Made by a program: the position numbers and the translations under genes. From Patiria miniata (taxonomy: Eukaryota > Echinodermata > Asteroidea > Valvatida > Asterinidae), in contig NW_024037056.1 of NCBI RefSeq assembly GCF_015706575.1, positions 12,537,176 to 12,601,175 of the forward strand: a DNA stretch of 64,000 nt, written 5' to 3'. Under the pieces are notes generated by a model, which searched no databases, had not been told where the DNA came from, and saw only the letters and a program-made list of their open reading frames with translations. Of the stretch, positions 51,701-62,289 are shown one piece after another. The stretch's first letter is position 1; each line of letters opens with the position of its first letter.

Positions 51701-54700
51701 ACTTACTTATGTAAGTTTGTTTCATGAAAGTTCAATTGGTCCAGGCTACATTTTGTACATGCGTTTTCTTAAAACCTCCTTTTGTTTGATCAGTCACAGA
51801 CAGTCAAAACTTCAATCCTGTTCCCCTGCCATGCCTTTTACACAGGCTAGTCACCAACAGTCAGATCATATTTCTTGTAGGCACTGTGACAGTCGAATTC
51901 CATCAGCAGACAAAAGAGGTGACTGGTAGGCACAGCTGGCTTATCAATCTCCTACGGTCAAATCATAGCTGTATCAGGTTTCATAACAATCGCAGCCAGT
52001 CAAAGCTTTATGAAGGCAGGGAGCACTCAACTGTTAAAAACAGTCACTTGATTTATTTTGACTGCTGGGCTGGCCTTGTTGAAATTGCCAGAGAGGGAGG
52101 GTTACTTGCAATGAAGCTGATGATCGAAGTCTAGGCACCATAGACCCTTATCATGCTGCCGCCATTTTAGTCATGTTCCCTGTATCCAATAACAGTACTG
52201 AATGGCAATGTTTTTTGAGCAAAAAGGAACCAGACTATTTTTCCTTCAAGCCTCGCTTTGGTTACATTGATTTGAATGGGGAAAAAATCAAGATGGCCGA
52301 ACATGACAATGGTCTTTACCGATGAACGATTGTTTTATACGTGAACTGCATGTCCAATTTCATTGGGATGTATTATTTACAGGTATATGTGTGAGTTGTT
52401 GCATTAAAACATGCTGATTTTTCTTTTTTCTTTTTCACCATGTAGTTGGAGTTGGAGAGGTTAAACACTGCCACAGATGAAATCAACTCCATGGAATTGC
52501 AGCTGGACGTAAGTCGCCCCCAAAAAAACTGATTCAAGAAACTGATATAAATTACTCTTTAGTTATCCTCTCATTCAAGTCTTTTTCCCATTCAGAACCT
52601 TTGGCCAAGTACTTTGGCTTTTGATTAACCCTAACTCCCTAGGCATTTTTGCTAGGATGCAACCTCAATCCTGCAAAATCCTCCAACTGCCTCCAACTGC
52701 CTTCACGTAAAAATAGCACACAGCCTCAATCCTGCAAAATCCTTCTTTCTTTCTTGAATATGGTCCTTGGAGAGGTGACCACTGCCTCAATCCTGCAAAA
52801 TCCTCCAGCAATCGCTGTCAATACATGTATGTTGAGGCAGAGCCAGTGACATCCTGGAGCAGTGCGGAGGATTTCAAGTATAATCTAGGCCTAAATGTAT
52901 GCATGGCTGAGCATAAACAACACAAGGTCCAGCCCAAGATTTTGAAACGGTGCATCCTCCGAAATCAGCAACACACTTTTGCCATGTTGCCTCAATCCTG
53001 CAAAATCCTCCATTTTGCAAAGAGGATTTGGGAAGGTTAGAGTTAATTTTATTGGATATGATTATCTGTTGTTCTAATTTTGTAAATTCCACTTGGATTT
53101 TTCAGGAGGCCAGGGCTTCGTTCAGACAGTCCCTGACCGAGTCCACCCACAGCCTGAACGCCATCTCCAAGAAACTGGGCAGCTGCATAGAGAAGGCCAG
53201 GCCCTACTATGAAGCCAGGCAGAAGGCTAAAGAGGTTAGCTAACTGGAATTCAAAAAAAAAATAAGATTGTTATTTGATAAATTGGATCATGTAGGATAC
53301 TTAAACACAAAATATCAGCGGTATATAAACTCGGCGGCTACTTGGTCTTGTGACTCAAAATTTAAAAAATGCCAAGCGGCGTTGCTTTGTGCTGTGCGTT
53401 CACTGAAATTCGCGGTCTCTCCCAATGTAATTTTTTTTTTTTTTTAAAAGCCCGTTCTTGACAAACTCTCAGTGCTGAGATTTGTTTCTAACAGTTTGTG
53501 CAATAGACCTTTATCATGCTGCCACCATTTTGGTCATGTTCCCTGTATCCAATAACAGTACTGAAAGATAAATGTTTTTTGTGCAAAAAGGAACCAGACT
53601 ATTTTTCCTTCCAGCCTCGCTTTGGTTACGTTGATTTGAATGGGAAAAATCAAGATGGCCACAACATGATAATGGTCTATATGCTCCAGAGAAAGCCGTG
53701 GAAAATTGGGACTTCAAATTTTCTTTTTGATCTAAGTGTCGTCTTTATTGTCTTTAAACCTTTACATGGGCTAATTGATATATTCTTGATATTGGATTTC
53801 CGATATATTCATTATTGAAAATTCTTATATCAACGGTGCTTAGTATTGCCACTCAGAAACTAACAAATTGGTTGGCTTTTTCGTTGAATTTTTTGGCAAA
53901 CCCAGTGCCAGCAAGAGACTCAGAAGGCAGCCGTTCGGTTTGAGAGAGCTAACAGCATGCTGGCAGCTGCCAAGGAGATGGTGGACCTAGCCGAGCAAGG
54001 ACTCATACAGGAAGGGAGGAAGTTTGACGCTAACTGGCAGGAGATGCTGAACCATGCTACTATGAAGGTGAGTCTGAGTACAACCTCGACTCCATGGATG
54101 CGTGTGCATTCCTTCACTAACCCCTGGCTGTGGGAATACGTAACGACAATGACCGGCTATTCAGAGCATACTGCGCACGTATTTCAAAGACGTACGAACA
54201 TTTTTTTTAAGACTGCGCAATGCCTTTATGATATGGTTTATAGAAGCCTCGTTTTTTTTCGCCCCCCAAAAATCTGTATCTTGTGTTGTAAAGGGACGAC
54301 AGGTATGTGCATTTAATGTATATCCTTGCTAAATGACGCGACGTCGAAATCTCATGTTTTAAAGGATCGATTCTACAAAAAAAAAAATCTTCAAGATTTT
54401 AGGCACTGCGTCGCGCGTTAGATACGTCGACTGCAGTCCTAATTTAAATGTGGCACTTTTTGGCACATTTAACTTACACAATTCCTGGGGTTAAGATCGT
54501 GCCAGGCATGATGGGAACCATAATGGAAACAAAAAATTTGCTTAGCACAAAAAAAAGCCTGGCTTATAAAAGCAGGTTACCAGCCAAAACTCCATGTGAT
54601 ATATATTGCTTGTGATTAGTATTCAGCTGTTGTTTGCTTAGCATGAAAATCACCTGGAGTTTTGGCTGGTAAACTGCTTTTATAAGCCAGACTTTTTGTG

Positions 54701-57015
54701 CTAAGCAAATTTTTGTGCTTAGCAACGCTGTGAAATTGGGCCCTGATAGAAGGCATTCAGAAAGTGATTGTGGAAAAATAATATAAACATTTTAACTGTT
54801 TCTTGGTTTTTTTCTGAAGGTTGGAGAAGCGGAGCACGAGAAGAGACTGAGCGAGAAGGAGCACATGAACACGGCCAGCGAGTTTCACAGAGTGGAGCAA
54901 CACCTCAAACATCTCCAGAAATCATTGCGGCGGACCATCAACAAGTCAAGGTACCAGACTGCTATACCAAAACAGTGGCTGCGTCGAAATTACATGACTA
55001 CGGCTTGAGATCATGCATATGTCTATGGCATTGACTGAAGCCACTTCGCATAGCCGTAACCGTAGCCAATTGTAGTTAAGACACTGCCAATCTCTGATCT
55101 GCATTGGAAAAATATATGCCATTGGAAGCCAAATTGTCCTTAAAAGTAAAGTAGATAATTTGCAGCTTTCCAAAAAGTAACTGACGAAATTATATGTATT
55201 GTTGAAAAGATTAGTCGGTTTAAAGGTACAGTCTGTCATTTGTGCATTTTGTCCGTTTGAAGCAACAAACCTGCTCAAAATCTAAAGAAGGGTGCTGAAC
55301 AACTAACCTGATGAAGTTTCAGCTCAGCTTCAGCTGTATATTTCGAGGAAAACAACATTCTAGGATCTCGATTTCAACTCAAAAGTTGCTGAATCATGTT
55401 TTGAATTGGGCCTGAATTCAGTGTCCGAGACACGTTCTCACTGAGCCGATTGTAGCTACGCGATGTCGCGCACTGATCCAAAGAATTAGAGCAGCGGCAC
55501 GCACGTTTGTGTCATGTCAACGCTTGCGCGTGCTTCGCAGAATAAACAAAACGAACTACTAACGGAAATTTCCAACGGTGCGTCTTTAGGCCTTCTTTCG
55601 TTGGTTTCTTCAAAATGACAGCTTGCCAGAAAGAATAATTTCACAGTGAGTTTAGTCCCATTGTTATCTTTAAATCCAAGTATGTTTTTCAACAATAATT
55701 ACATCAGTTACTTTTGGGATAGCTGCAAATGATGGACTTTAGCTTTAAAGATGTAAGTGACTAAAAAATGTACCATGCATTGACTATTTCACTTTTTTTT
55801 ATCATAGGCCCTACTTCGAGATGAAGAACAAGCTTAACCAACAGTTAGAGGTGAGTTTTGCTTTTCTGTGACAAAGGCTTTACTTTAATATGTAAATTAC
55901 TAGATCTGTCAGTCATCTTAGGGCTACTTCCAAAATGGAATGTTTCAACTGGAATGGGCAAAAGTGGTTTTGCAAATCTTGAAGTGTTGTGAAGTGCAAA
56001 GACTCTGGAAAGGTGTTATCATTTGTGGTATTTTGTCGATGTTTTGTTGTCGTTGTAGGATAAGAAGAAGAGAGTCGAAGAGCTCCAGGAGAGAGTGACA
56101 CGATCCAAGGAGGCCTACTCCAACGCCCTGCACAACCTGGAGCAAATCAGCGACGAGATCCACGAACAACGGCGCTACCAGGCTGCGAAGCTCGGCGAGC
56201 GTGGAACGGGCGTGGGGGCCGAGTCTACCCCGATGCATCCTTCGGAGACCCCGGAAAGCCCTACCAAGTACCGCCACAGCTACCCCTTCGACCTGATCCC
56301 CTTGGCCCAGTGCCAAGAGACGCCGAGCTCCCCTAAGGGCTTCCTGCCGGAGTTGCTGTGCCGCGACGACACGTACGTGCGCGCGCCGAAACTGCGCATG
56401 CTGCGCCGGCCGCTGAGTTTGCAAGAATCGGATCTGTCGCCGCCGGACCCGCACTCCATACTCCGTGCCTTCGAGTCTGTCGACAAGCTCGACGAGATGT
56501 CGGACACGGCTAGTTGCTACTCCTGCGATAACCTTGACGACGATATTTCAGACCGCGACAGCGCACTGGGAACACCAGGGCACTCGCGCCAGTCGAGCTT
56601 CAACGGGAAGGAGATGTTGGAAGCATCGATCGCTGCTGAAGCAATTCAAGAACAAGAGAGTACCCCGACTGTCAGCTTAGAACATCCACTACAGGTGGAA
56701 AGCATCAGCGATGAGCCATCAGAGAGGTCACAGGTCATCCAAGGGTCACAGGTCACCCAAGGGTCACAGCTCATCCCAGGGTCACAGGTCAATCCAGGGT
56801 CACAGGTCGCCCCACGGTCACCCTTCACCAAAAGGTCGCCAATCATCACACTGCAGGATGTCCCGGCCGTCAGTGTGGAACAGTCCCCAGAGGAAAGCAA
56901 CCGTGTCACTGCTGCCGACAGGTCAGAGGTCACCCAAAGGTCAGAGCAGTGTTCAGAGGTCAACTGCCAGACTGCAAATGGAGAGATAGACGAAGAAAAT
57001 GGGTCCTTGGTCTGA
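45746..57015 (+). CDS. SH3BP5: SH3 domain-binding protein 5 (RAB11 GEF) orthologue
   Basis: Seven coding exons: 45746-45793, 52446-52508, 53106-53234, 53906-54067, 54820-54950, 55808-55850 and 56059-57015. Borders are GT-AG, and the sum of 1,533 nt encodes 510 residues. The start MASTCTEEEEIDPRIK is acidic. Residues 17 to about 235 are heptad-rich coiled coil (LELERLNTATDEINSMELQL; SCIEKARPYYEARQKAKE; QETQKAAVRFERANSMLAAA; RRTINKSRPYFEMKNKLNQQLE), which is diagnostic for SH3BP5/SH3BP5L. In human and worm this V-shaped coiled coil is a guanine-nucleotide exchange factor for RAB11, and SH3BP5 (Sab) also binds JNK and BTK. The C-terminal third is Ser/Pro-rich and disordered. KLRMLRRPLSL (about 303-313) resembles a MAPK docking site, and an SQ-rich hexapeptide array follows. 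Human SH3BP5 is about 455 residues, so this one has a longer tail. Intron 1 (6.65 kb) is full of repeats. Confidence 0.93.
45794..47388. other. SH3BP5 intron 1 (5' part), no feature seen
   Basis: AT-rich intronic sequence with no convincing exon. The ORF near 46001-46198 has no acceptor/donor pair in phase and no recognisable domain. Confidence 0.4.
47389..47908. mobile_element. TTAA-type repeat with central palindrome, family F (copy 2)
   Basis: Ends CTTTAAGGGAATATATAT and TGTATTTTCCCTTTAAG. A perfect 34-bp palindrome lies at 47715-47748. It is in inverse orientation relative to 31352-31891 and lies in SH3BP5 intron 1. Confidence 0.8.
48940..49484. mobile_element. TTAA-type repeat with central palindrome, family F (copy 3)
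   Basis: Ends GTTAAAGGGAAGATACAAC and GTTGTACATTCCCTTTAAA. The central palindrome near 49097-49130 is decayed (cactggtcggcccaccagcg). It lies in SH3BP5 intron 1. Confidence 0.75.
49948..50240 (+). mobile_element. tRNA-derived SINE in SH3BP5 intron 1
   Basis: An A box (GTGGCCTAGTGGTTAGAAT) and a B box-like GGGTTCCAATCC are followed by a body with gtgtccttgggcaagccact and ctccacccaggagtataaat, then gccggcctgacgggccata. This is a common invertebrate SINE layout. Confidence 0.75.
50960..51185. repeat. Tandem duplication, 120-bp unit
   Basis: gttaatcat(a/g)aattccagtt through tgtctgct(g/a)gaaaaataat occurs twice, 120 bp apart, with a few differences. It lies in SH3BP5 intron 1 and is noncoding. 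Confidence 0.88.
52141..52317. mobile_element. MITE family D (copy 2)
   Basis: Starts TAGACCCTTATCATGCTGCC and ends AACATGACAATGGTCTT. The body (agcctcgctttggttac) matches 53503-53680 closely. It lies in SH3BP5 intron 1, just before exon 2. Confidence 0.75.
52625..53046. mobile_element. TTAA/CCCTAA MITE with CCTCAATCCTGCAAAATCC array
   Basis: Left end TTAACCCTAACTCCCTAGG, right end GGTTAGAGTTAA. The motif cctcaatcctgcaaaatcct recurs four times inside. Closely related to 57780-58182. It sits 60 bp before SH3BP5 exon 3. Confidence 0.7.
53503..53680. mobile_element. MITE family D (copy 3)
   Basis: Starts TAGACCTTTATCATGCTGCC and ends AACATGATAATGGTCTA, with near-perfect terminal inverted repeats. 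The small ORF across it follows from the repeat and is not a gene. It lies in SH3BP5 intron 3. Confidence 0.75.
54530..54745. mobile_element. Foldback MITE, family E (second copy)
   Basis: aaatttgcttagcacaaaaa pairs with tttttgtgctaagcaaattt, and accagccaaaactcca with tggagttttggctggt. It ends gtgaaattgggccc like 29030-29272. It lies in SH3BP5 intron 4, about 75 bp before exon 5. Confidence 0.8.
55430..55746. repeat. Dispersed repeat, family I (copy 2)
   Basis: acacgttctcactgagccga through gggatagctgcaaatgatgg matches 41497-41822 with substitutions; one arm of the internal hairpin is lost. It lies in SH3BP5 intron 5, and the repeat may extend left to about 55250. Confidence 0.7.
56725..56810 (+). 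repeat. 18-bp coding minisatellite in SH3BP5 with DR1-like motifs
   Basis: Five units begin at 56725, 56743, 56761, 56779 and 56797, exactly 18 bp apart. Each holds two RGGTCA-type half-sites separated by one base (first unit AGGTCACAGGTCA). In protein it is a six-residue GSQV-xx repeat. Units 3 and 5 carry a single mismatch in the second half-site. Confidence 0.85.
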
Positions 57016-57779
57016 AGGTTTTTTCAAGCTTTTAATGAAAAAAAGGTAAAGCTTCGTATTCCTTGTTTTGTTTTTTTTCAAATCGTTTCTTTACTTAGGA
57101 CACCGATATACCTTGCGAAATTGACTGAATTTCTTTGGACCAATTAACCTTTTAAAAATTGTGCACGTACAGAATCACTTTTGTGGATACAAGTGATACA
57201 AATTTGATTCATATGTTCAACTTTTTCCTTCCATTGGACAGAAGGCTACTTTGAACAGATTGCAATGCTACATGTACAAACATTGTAAAGGAAGCAAGAT
57301 TTTTTCCCACAATTTTTTTTTTAAAGATTGTTCAATTGGTTTTTTACAAAACCTTGAGACACACAAGGTAGTTTCACTGGTGCCCCATATTGGATAAGTG
57401 CGATTGATAAGGTCACCTGGTACCCGGCAGATTCTACCGTTGAACCAATTTTTCAATTTGTTTTTTTTCTGTCTGGTTAAAACTCATTTTTTTAGGGTGG
57501 AGGGTGGAGCTTGTTTGTAACATTTATACATTTTGCCATTCATCACTGTGATTCTTGAATTTGGTGATTTTGTGATATTTTGAAATTGTTCAGGAATTCT
57601 GTTTTGCTGTACTTACAGGGTTAATGTTACCTCATTTAGTTATGCTTAATTTTGCAAATTTTGTTTTATTACTGAATCACCCGAATATAATGTGAGTTAC
57701 GAGGGCACTGTAACAATTTTGTTCAGGGTATAATTTTAAAAATCCCGCTTGTTAAAGTAAAGTCCCGGTTCGGCCATAC
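57016..57779 (+). other. SH3BP5 3' untranslated region (start)
   Basis: Sequence after the TGA at 57013 is AT-rich with long T runs, has no splice acceptor-like exon and no long ORF. The first clear AATAAA signals downstream are near 61457, 61747 and 61781, so the 3' UTR may be short with a variant signal or several kilobases long. Confidence 0.4.
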
Positions 57780-58182
57780 ATTTAGGCCTTTTTGCTAGGA
57801 TGTAGCCTCAATCCTGCAAAATCCTCCAATTGGCCTCATGGAAAAATAGCATTTAGCCTCAATCCTGCAAATTCCTCCGTTGTTTTTTGAATATGGTCCA
57901 TGGAGGGGTGACCACTGCCTGAATCCTGCAAAATCCTCCGGCTATGTCTGTCAATAGGCTGAGGCAGAGGCAGTGACATCCTGGAGCAGTGTGGAGGATG
58001 TCAAGTATAATCAAGGACTAAATTTATGCACGGCTGAGCATAAACAACACAAGGTCCGACCCAAGACCTTGACACAGTGCGTACTCCGAAATCAGCAACG
58101 CACTTTGGCCATGTAACCTCAATCCTGCAAATTCCTCCAATTTGCAAAAAGAATTTTGGAGGATTCAGGGCGGTTAGGGTTA
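57780..58182. mobile_element. TTAA/CCCTAA MITE with CCTCAATCCTGCAAAATCC array (second long copy)
   Basis: The interior matches 52625-53046 along most of its length; the right end GGCGGTTAGGGTTAA is intact and the left terminal TTAACCC is lost. It lies in the SH3BP5 3' flank. Confidence 0.7.
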
Positions 58183-58369
58183 AAATACATGTACATGTAG
58201 TCCAATTTGTATGGGTAGTCAGTATTGAAAGTAATGAAAGGAATGAACACAATTTTCTCCCTTGCAAATAACGTTGGCGTTATTATTGTACCAAAAATGT
58301 CCTTTCATGTACATGTACACATGTAGTTCCTGTACAGTGTGGATCATGGTTGTACAAGTTTACATACGT

Positions 58370-58695
58370 AGCAATACATTAGATGGTGGCTTGTGCGTAA
58401 AGCGCTCGCCTCTCACCAAGGTGACCACGGTTCGAATCCTGGCCGCGGATCACATGTGAGTAGAGTTGTGCGTTGGTTCTCTCCTGTGCCACGAGGGTTT
58501 TTCTCCGGGCCCTCCGGTTTTCCACCCTCCGGAAAAATCAAACACTTTCGATCTCAGGCTGTGCTCCGTGGACATATATGGGTCGATGTGGCCGGCAGCC
58601 ATAGGCGCCTTTACGTTGTAGCCGCGTCCTTCGCAATTCAGCATACCAGCTGCGAGTAAGGATGATTAGCCTCCCAAATTATTATTATTATTAAT
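58370..58695 (+). mobile_element. tRNA-derived SINE with (ATT)n tail
   Basis: The A box region TGGCTTGTGCGTAAAGCGCT and B box GGTTCGAATCCTGG form a tRNA-like head. A body of about 230 bp follows and ends in attattattattatta, a typical SINE tail. The flanks share aatacattagatggtg (near 58374 and 58694), a target-site duplication of about 16 bp. Confidence 0.85.
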
Positions 58696-59549
58696 ACATT
58701 AGATGGTGCAAATTTGTTCCTACAGGGTTATGTATATTGTCCATACAATAGTGAAAACAGTGTACATGTATAAAAATTAATATTCAGAGTATTTTTTGAA
58801 TTTTCTGTAGAAATGAAGATGTGGTGTTCTTGTGTACAGATCTGATTAGATGTGTACAGTTTGCAGAAACCCGATCATAGTTTGGTGTACCATTGTCCTA
58901 TTTTTGGATTGTTACATGTTTAATATTCATTTAAGATACCAATCAGATACTGATGCTGGGTAAATGTGACTTTTGAAACTGCACGTGCTGTAAAAATGTT
59001 TATAAAAACTTGTATGTATTGTATTTAGATTAAAAAAAAATTATATCAACTTATCAAGTAGCTGCCATATCAGTATGTTAATCATTGTTGGATTTTGTGG
59101 ACAATTCAAGACTACGACTGATCTTTTTTTTTTAGAATTAATGCAGATTTCTAAAGTTCTTTTGAACTACATGTTCATGACTGCTTCAAAATTGTCTTGT
59201 GGGAAATTCCAGTGTTATGTAATGTCTGTGAAAGACATTTTAAGAAACCTGAAAATGTATTTTTCAAATCTTATACATCCATCATCTAGTAATGGTCAAG
59301 GAGATTACAGACTAGGAGTTTGGGATCATTTCTCTGAATCATTCATTAGATATCATGGTTAATTGGCTCTGTCACGGACATTACACTTTCTTTCGTAACG
59401 CTGGCATTGCTCCTGTATACTGAGTGTTTCAAAATTCTCATGAAACCACAAGAAAATTGTTGCTTTGAAGAAAAATACTTTTCTGAAAACTTTGAGTAAT
59501 TAACTTGTTTGTGCTGCATGATATCAAATGAGCTATGTGTAATTGACAT

Positions 59550-59812
59550 AATGGGTCTGTGCATGCTCAACAGAGGGCGCTTTTTGACCAATTTTGAGAG
59601 TCCAGTGGGCGGGTAACACTGCATTCGCGTACTGGTTTGTACTTGCATTACGCGAAGTAGCACGACTCATTTTATTCCGATTGTGCACATAGCCATAGCG
59701 TCTTCGCGTGAGCGTCGGGCGTCATCCGCAATGCGTGAAAATATCTCTTCCAGTGGTCTCCCCCAACTCTCCATTTCTTACCATTGAGGGGGTACTTGTG
59801 CACGAAGCCCAT
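59550..59812. repeat. Dispersed repeat, family G (divergent copy)
   Basis: cagagggcgctttttgacc near the left and cccccaactctccatttc ... tgagggggtacttgtgcacg at the right resemble family G; the middle differs. It lies in the SH3BP5 3' flank. Confidence 0.5.
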
Positions 59813-59881
59813 CGTTGATGAAAAGTACATCAGTAGGTTACATTGCATGTACACTAGATTTATAGTTTCTCACATATTGCC

Positions 59882-60247
59882 AATTCGGGCGATTCACAAT
59901 GCAGTGCGCCACCAAGAGTTTGCCACAGAGAGTTCATTTTTCCCAGTGCATTGTGGGAGATGGTCGACAAATTCACAGCGCGGGACATTTGAAATTGTTC
60001 GTTTTTCCGGTCAGTAGTTTCATATAGCATATGATTCGAGTATATGTTTGCCCTTTTCTTTTCTTTGTATCAATATGGTGATTTTTGATAAGGCGGCAGA
60101 ACGCTATTCCCAAATCTATAACAAATTAGCTCAAATTGTCTACTGACACTCATTCATATGGGCCATGTTTTGTCGACTGTAAACTTGAAAAGTTGACTCT
60201 CCATGGCAAACGCTTGGTGGCGCACTGCATTGTGAATCGCCCGAATT
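59882..60247. mobile_element. MITE family H (copy 2, inverted)
   Basis: Same ends as 40710-41090 with the interior in reverse (tgggccatgttttgtcgac versus gtcaacaaaacatggccca), so it inserted independently. It lies in the SH3BP5 3' flank. Confidence 0.88.
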
Positions 60248-60626
60248 CCGTATTGTGTCAAATGTACATAATTTTTGTCAATATCATAATTTTCAATATT
60301 GGTCGACAGTATTATTGGGTGAAATATTGTGTACAGTATCGTTGGTAATGAAGAGTTTGCAAATAATTTATCAAATTCTGTAAAATTCAGTTGGATTTGT
60401 GTGGTAAATATTCTTGGACTCGGATCAGACTGAAATACATGTATGCTGATTTACATTTTGGGAAGGCAGCTTAAAAAACTGCCAAATGCAATTTGAGTTG
60501 TATTAATGTATTGCAAGAATTAAGCTACCGCAATGATGTGGACAGATATGCCTATGTGTACATGTAAAAGATAATATTCGAAATCGATGAACTAGCTGCA
60601 AATTTATAACAAATTCGTGATTTGGA

Positions 60627-60832
60627 AAGAATGTTGCAACCTGACGCTACATCAGCGGCTGTGTACAAAGTCTATGGAGAGTCAAGACAATTTTTTAAGT
60701 ATTTCCTATCAATATTGGAAATATTTCTCAGTCACAGATTCATGTCTTATCGTCATTTTTGCAATGACAGACATTCATTGAGATGATATATGAAGAAAAA
60801 AGCAGCGTCAGGTTGCAACATTCTTTCCACTG
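60627..60832. mobile_element. MITE with about 30-bp terminal inverted repeats
   Basis: Left TGGAAAGAATGTTGCAACCT, right AGGTTGCAACATTCTTTCCA, with pairing extending to cctgacgct/agcgtcagg. About 200 bp, no ORF. Confidence 0.85.
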
Positions 60833-60989
60833 ATTTTTTTTTTCTTCTAAAAGTAGATGTTTTATGTGTTTAGTAGTGTTAAATGCCATTTTGTGACTAG
60901 CAAAAACATCTCTCATTTGGCCAATTGCTATCCATCTTTTGAATTGCAAAAATTCCATCTTATGAATAGTTTATGCGGTACCCGCTGCT

Positions 60990-61190
60990 GTGGACATCAG
61001 ATTCGAACCAGCCAACCAATCCCGTTAGCTCGTTGGTCAAGTGGTAAGACATCTGCACTAGAAAGCAGGAGGTCATGGGTTCGAGTCCCACCCGAGTAAT
61101 TTTTCCAACTTTCATTCGGGAGGTAACACACTGAGTATACAGTGTTTATACGTCGGCGAAGGGCAAAACCTAATTTGATTTACATCACCC
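60990..61190 (+). mobile_element. tRNA-like core with flanking repeat (SINE/MITE composite, copy 2)
   Basis: The tRNA-like core (GTTAGCTCGTTGGTCAAGTG ... GGGTTCGAGTCCCACC) is followed by ACTGAGTATACAGTG and the same downstream block (tttatacgtcggcgaagggc) as the 13962-14185 copy. The acceptor stem does not pair well, so it is read as a repeat and not a working tRNA gene. Confidence 0.65.
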
Positions 61191-61454
61191 CAACACACAA
61201 AAAAAATCCTATCTTATGAAAAATGTAAAACTCATAACTGCCAAAGCTGCGTTTTTTTTCTTTTTCAAACAGCTGTTTTTTTATGGTCAGCTGTTCTATT
61301 GGGCCATGCCCACATTTTGAAACAACTGCTGATGATTATTTCTCACAGTGAAAATTTCCTTCTTTTTCTGAAACGAGTTGCCAGGAAAATGACCGGGCGT
61401 GGAAGATACCCAGACTGCCTGTGAATCCTGTACATTTTTTGTTGTTATTTATTG

Positions 61455-61790
61455 ATAATAAATGTACCGTCTTTACGGCATTGTTTGCATTATGACTGTT
61501 TTACGTTAAAACATTGGCCAAAGATATGTGGTGTATCAAATTGTGATGACGCATTTATTTTTAAATATTAAAAACTGTATTGTTCAGCTATGATGTCTTG
61601 GTTGCTTGCTTGACGGACCGCGAACTTGAAAGAATTTTTGAAGAGTTAACATTTAAAATCATATTATAATAATTTTCTTTATTTCATAACAAATATAAAA
61701 TGTCAGTTTCTTAGTATTCGTCTTTGCTCACCTTGTGTTGTTAAAATAAAGTATAGTTTAATATCAAATGAGAAGTTTACAATAAAGTCT
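61455..61790 (+). terminator. Cluster of polyadenylation signals, candidate 3' end of SH3BP5
   Basis: AATAAA occurs near 61457, 61747 and 61781 on the plus strand. They are the first such signals well downstream of the SH3BP5 stop. Linking them to SH3BP5 is inference; intervening repeats could belong to a long 3' UTR or be intergenic. Confidence 0.3.
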
Positions 61791-62044
61791 CCAGTGTTAT
61801 TTCGTTTAATTCAAACTCTCAATTTACATCTAGACTTATACAAGGCCAGTCCAAAAAAAAAGCAGAGTCCAAACCCCAACAAATCTATTTCATATTTTAA
61901 AAAAATATGTAGCCCCAAAATAATAATGACTGGAAAGCCAATTTCAGAAACTACTTTTACAAATGTAAATGAAAAAAAATACTGAAATTGCTCAATCTGT
62001 TCAAAGAATATCACTGTTGTTGCACTTTCAGTAACAATATATGA

Positions 62045-62286
62045 TGCGATCAAGCTACATGAGTCGTTTGTCGGGAATATTCATTTGGAGATACAGGCCA
62101 AAATAGGGCCACCTCATCACATCACTTCATCACATCTCTTGGTGTTCCGACTTTCATAATTTTTGAACTAAAAATGGTATCAGCATGCGGTTTTCACAGC
62201 AGTAATGCTGAGATTGTGCTCTTTTCAAATCTGTTATAAAAAAATTTTTGACTGAGGTCGACAAACGACTCATTTAGCTTGATCGC
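62045..62286. mobile_element. MITE with GCGATCAAGCTA termini
   Basis: Left TGCGATCAAGCTACATGAGT, right TGAGTCGTTTGTCG-complement ending TTTAGCTTGATCGCA. The arms pair over about 30 bp with few mismatches. No ORF. Confidence 0.82.
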
Positions 62287-62289
62287 ACC

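Noticed and set aside
53516..53818. 100-residue ORF in SH3BP5 intron 3
   Set aside because: It overlaps a family D MITE; similar peptides appear in the copies at 27676 and 52141.
61020..61098. Possible tRNA gene
   Set aside because: The acceptor stem does not close, and the flanking sequence is shared with the repeat at 13962-14185, so it is a repeat-borne tRNA-like core.
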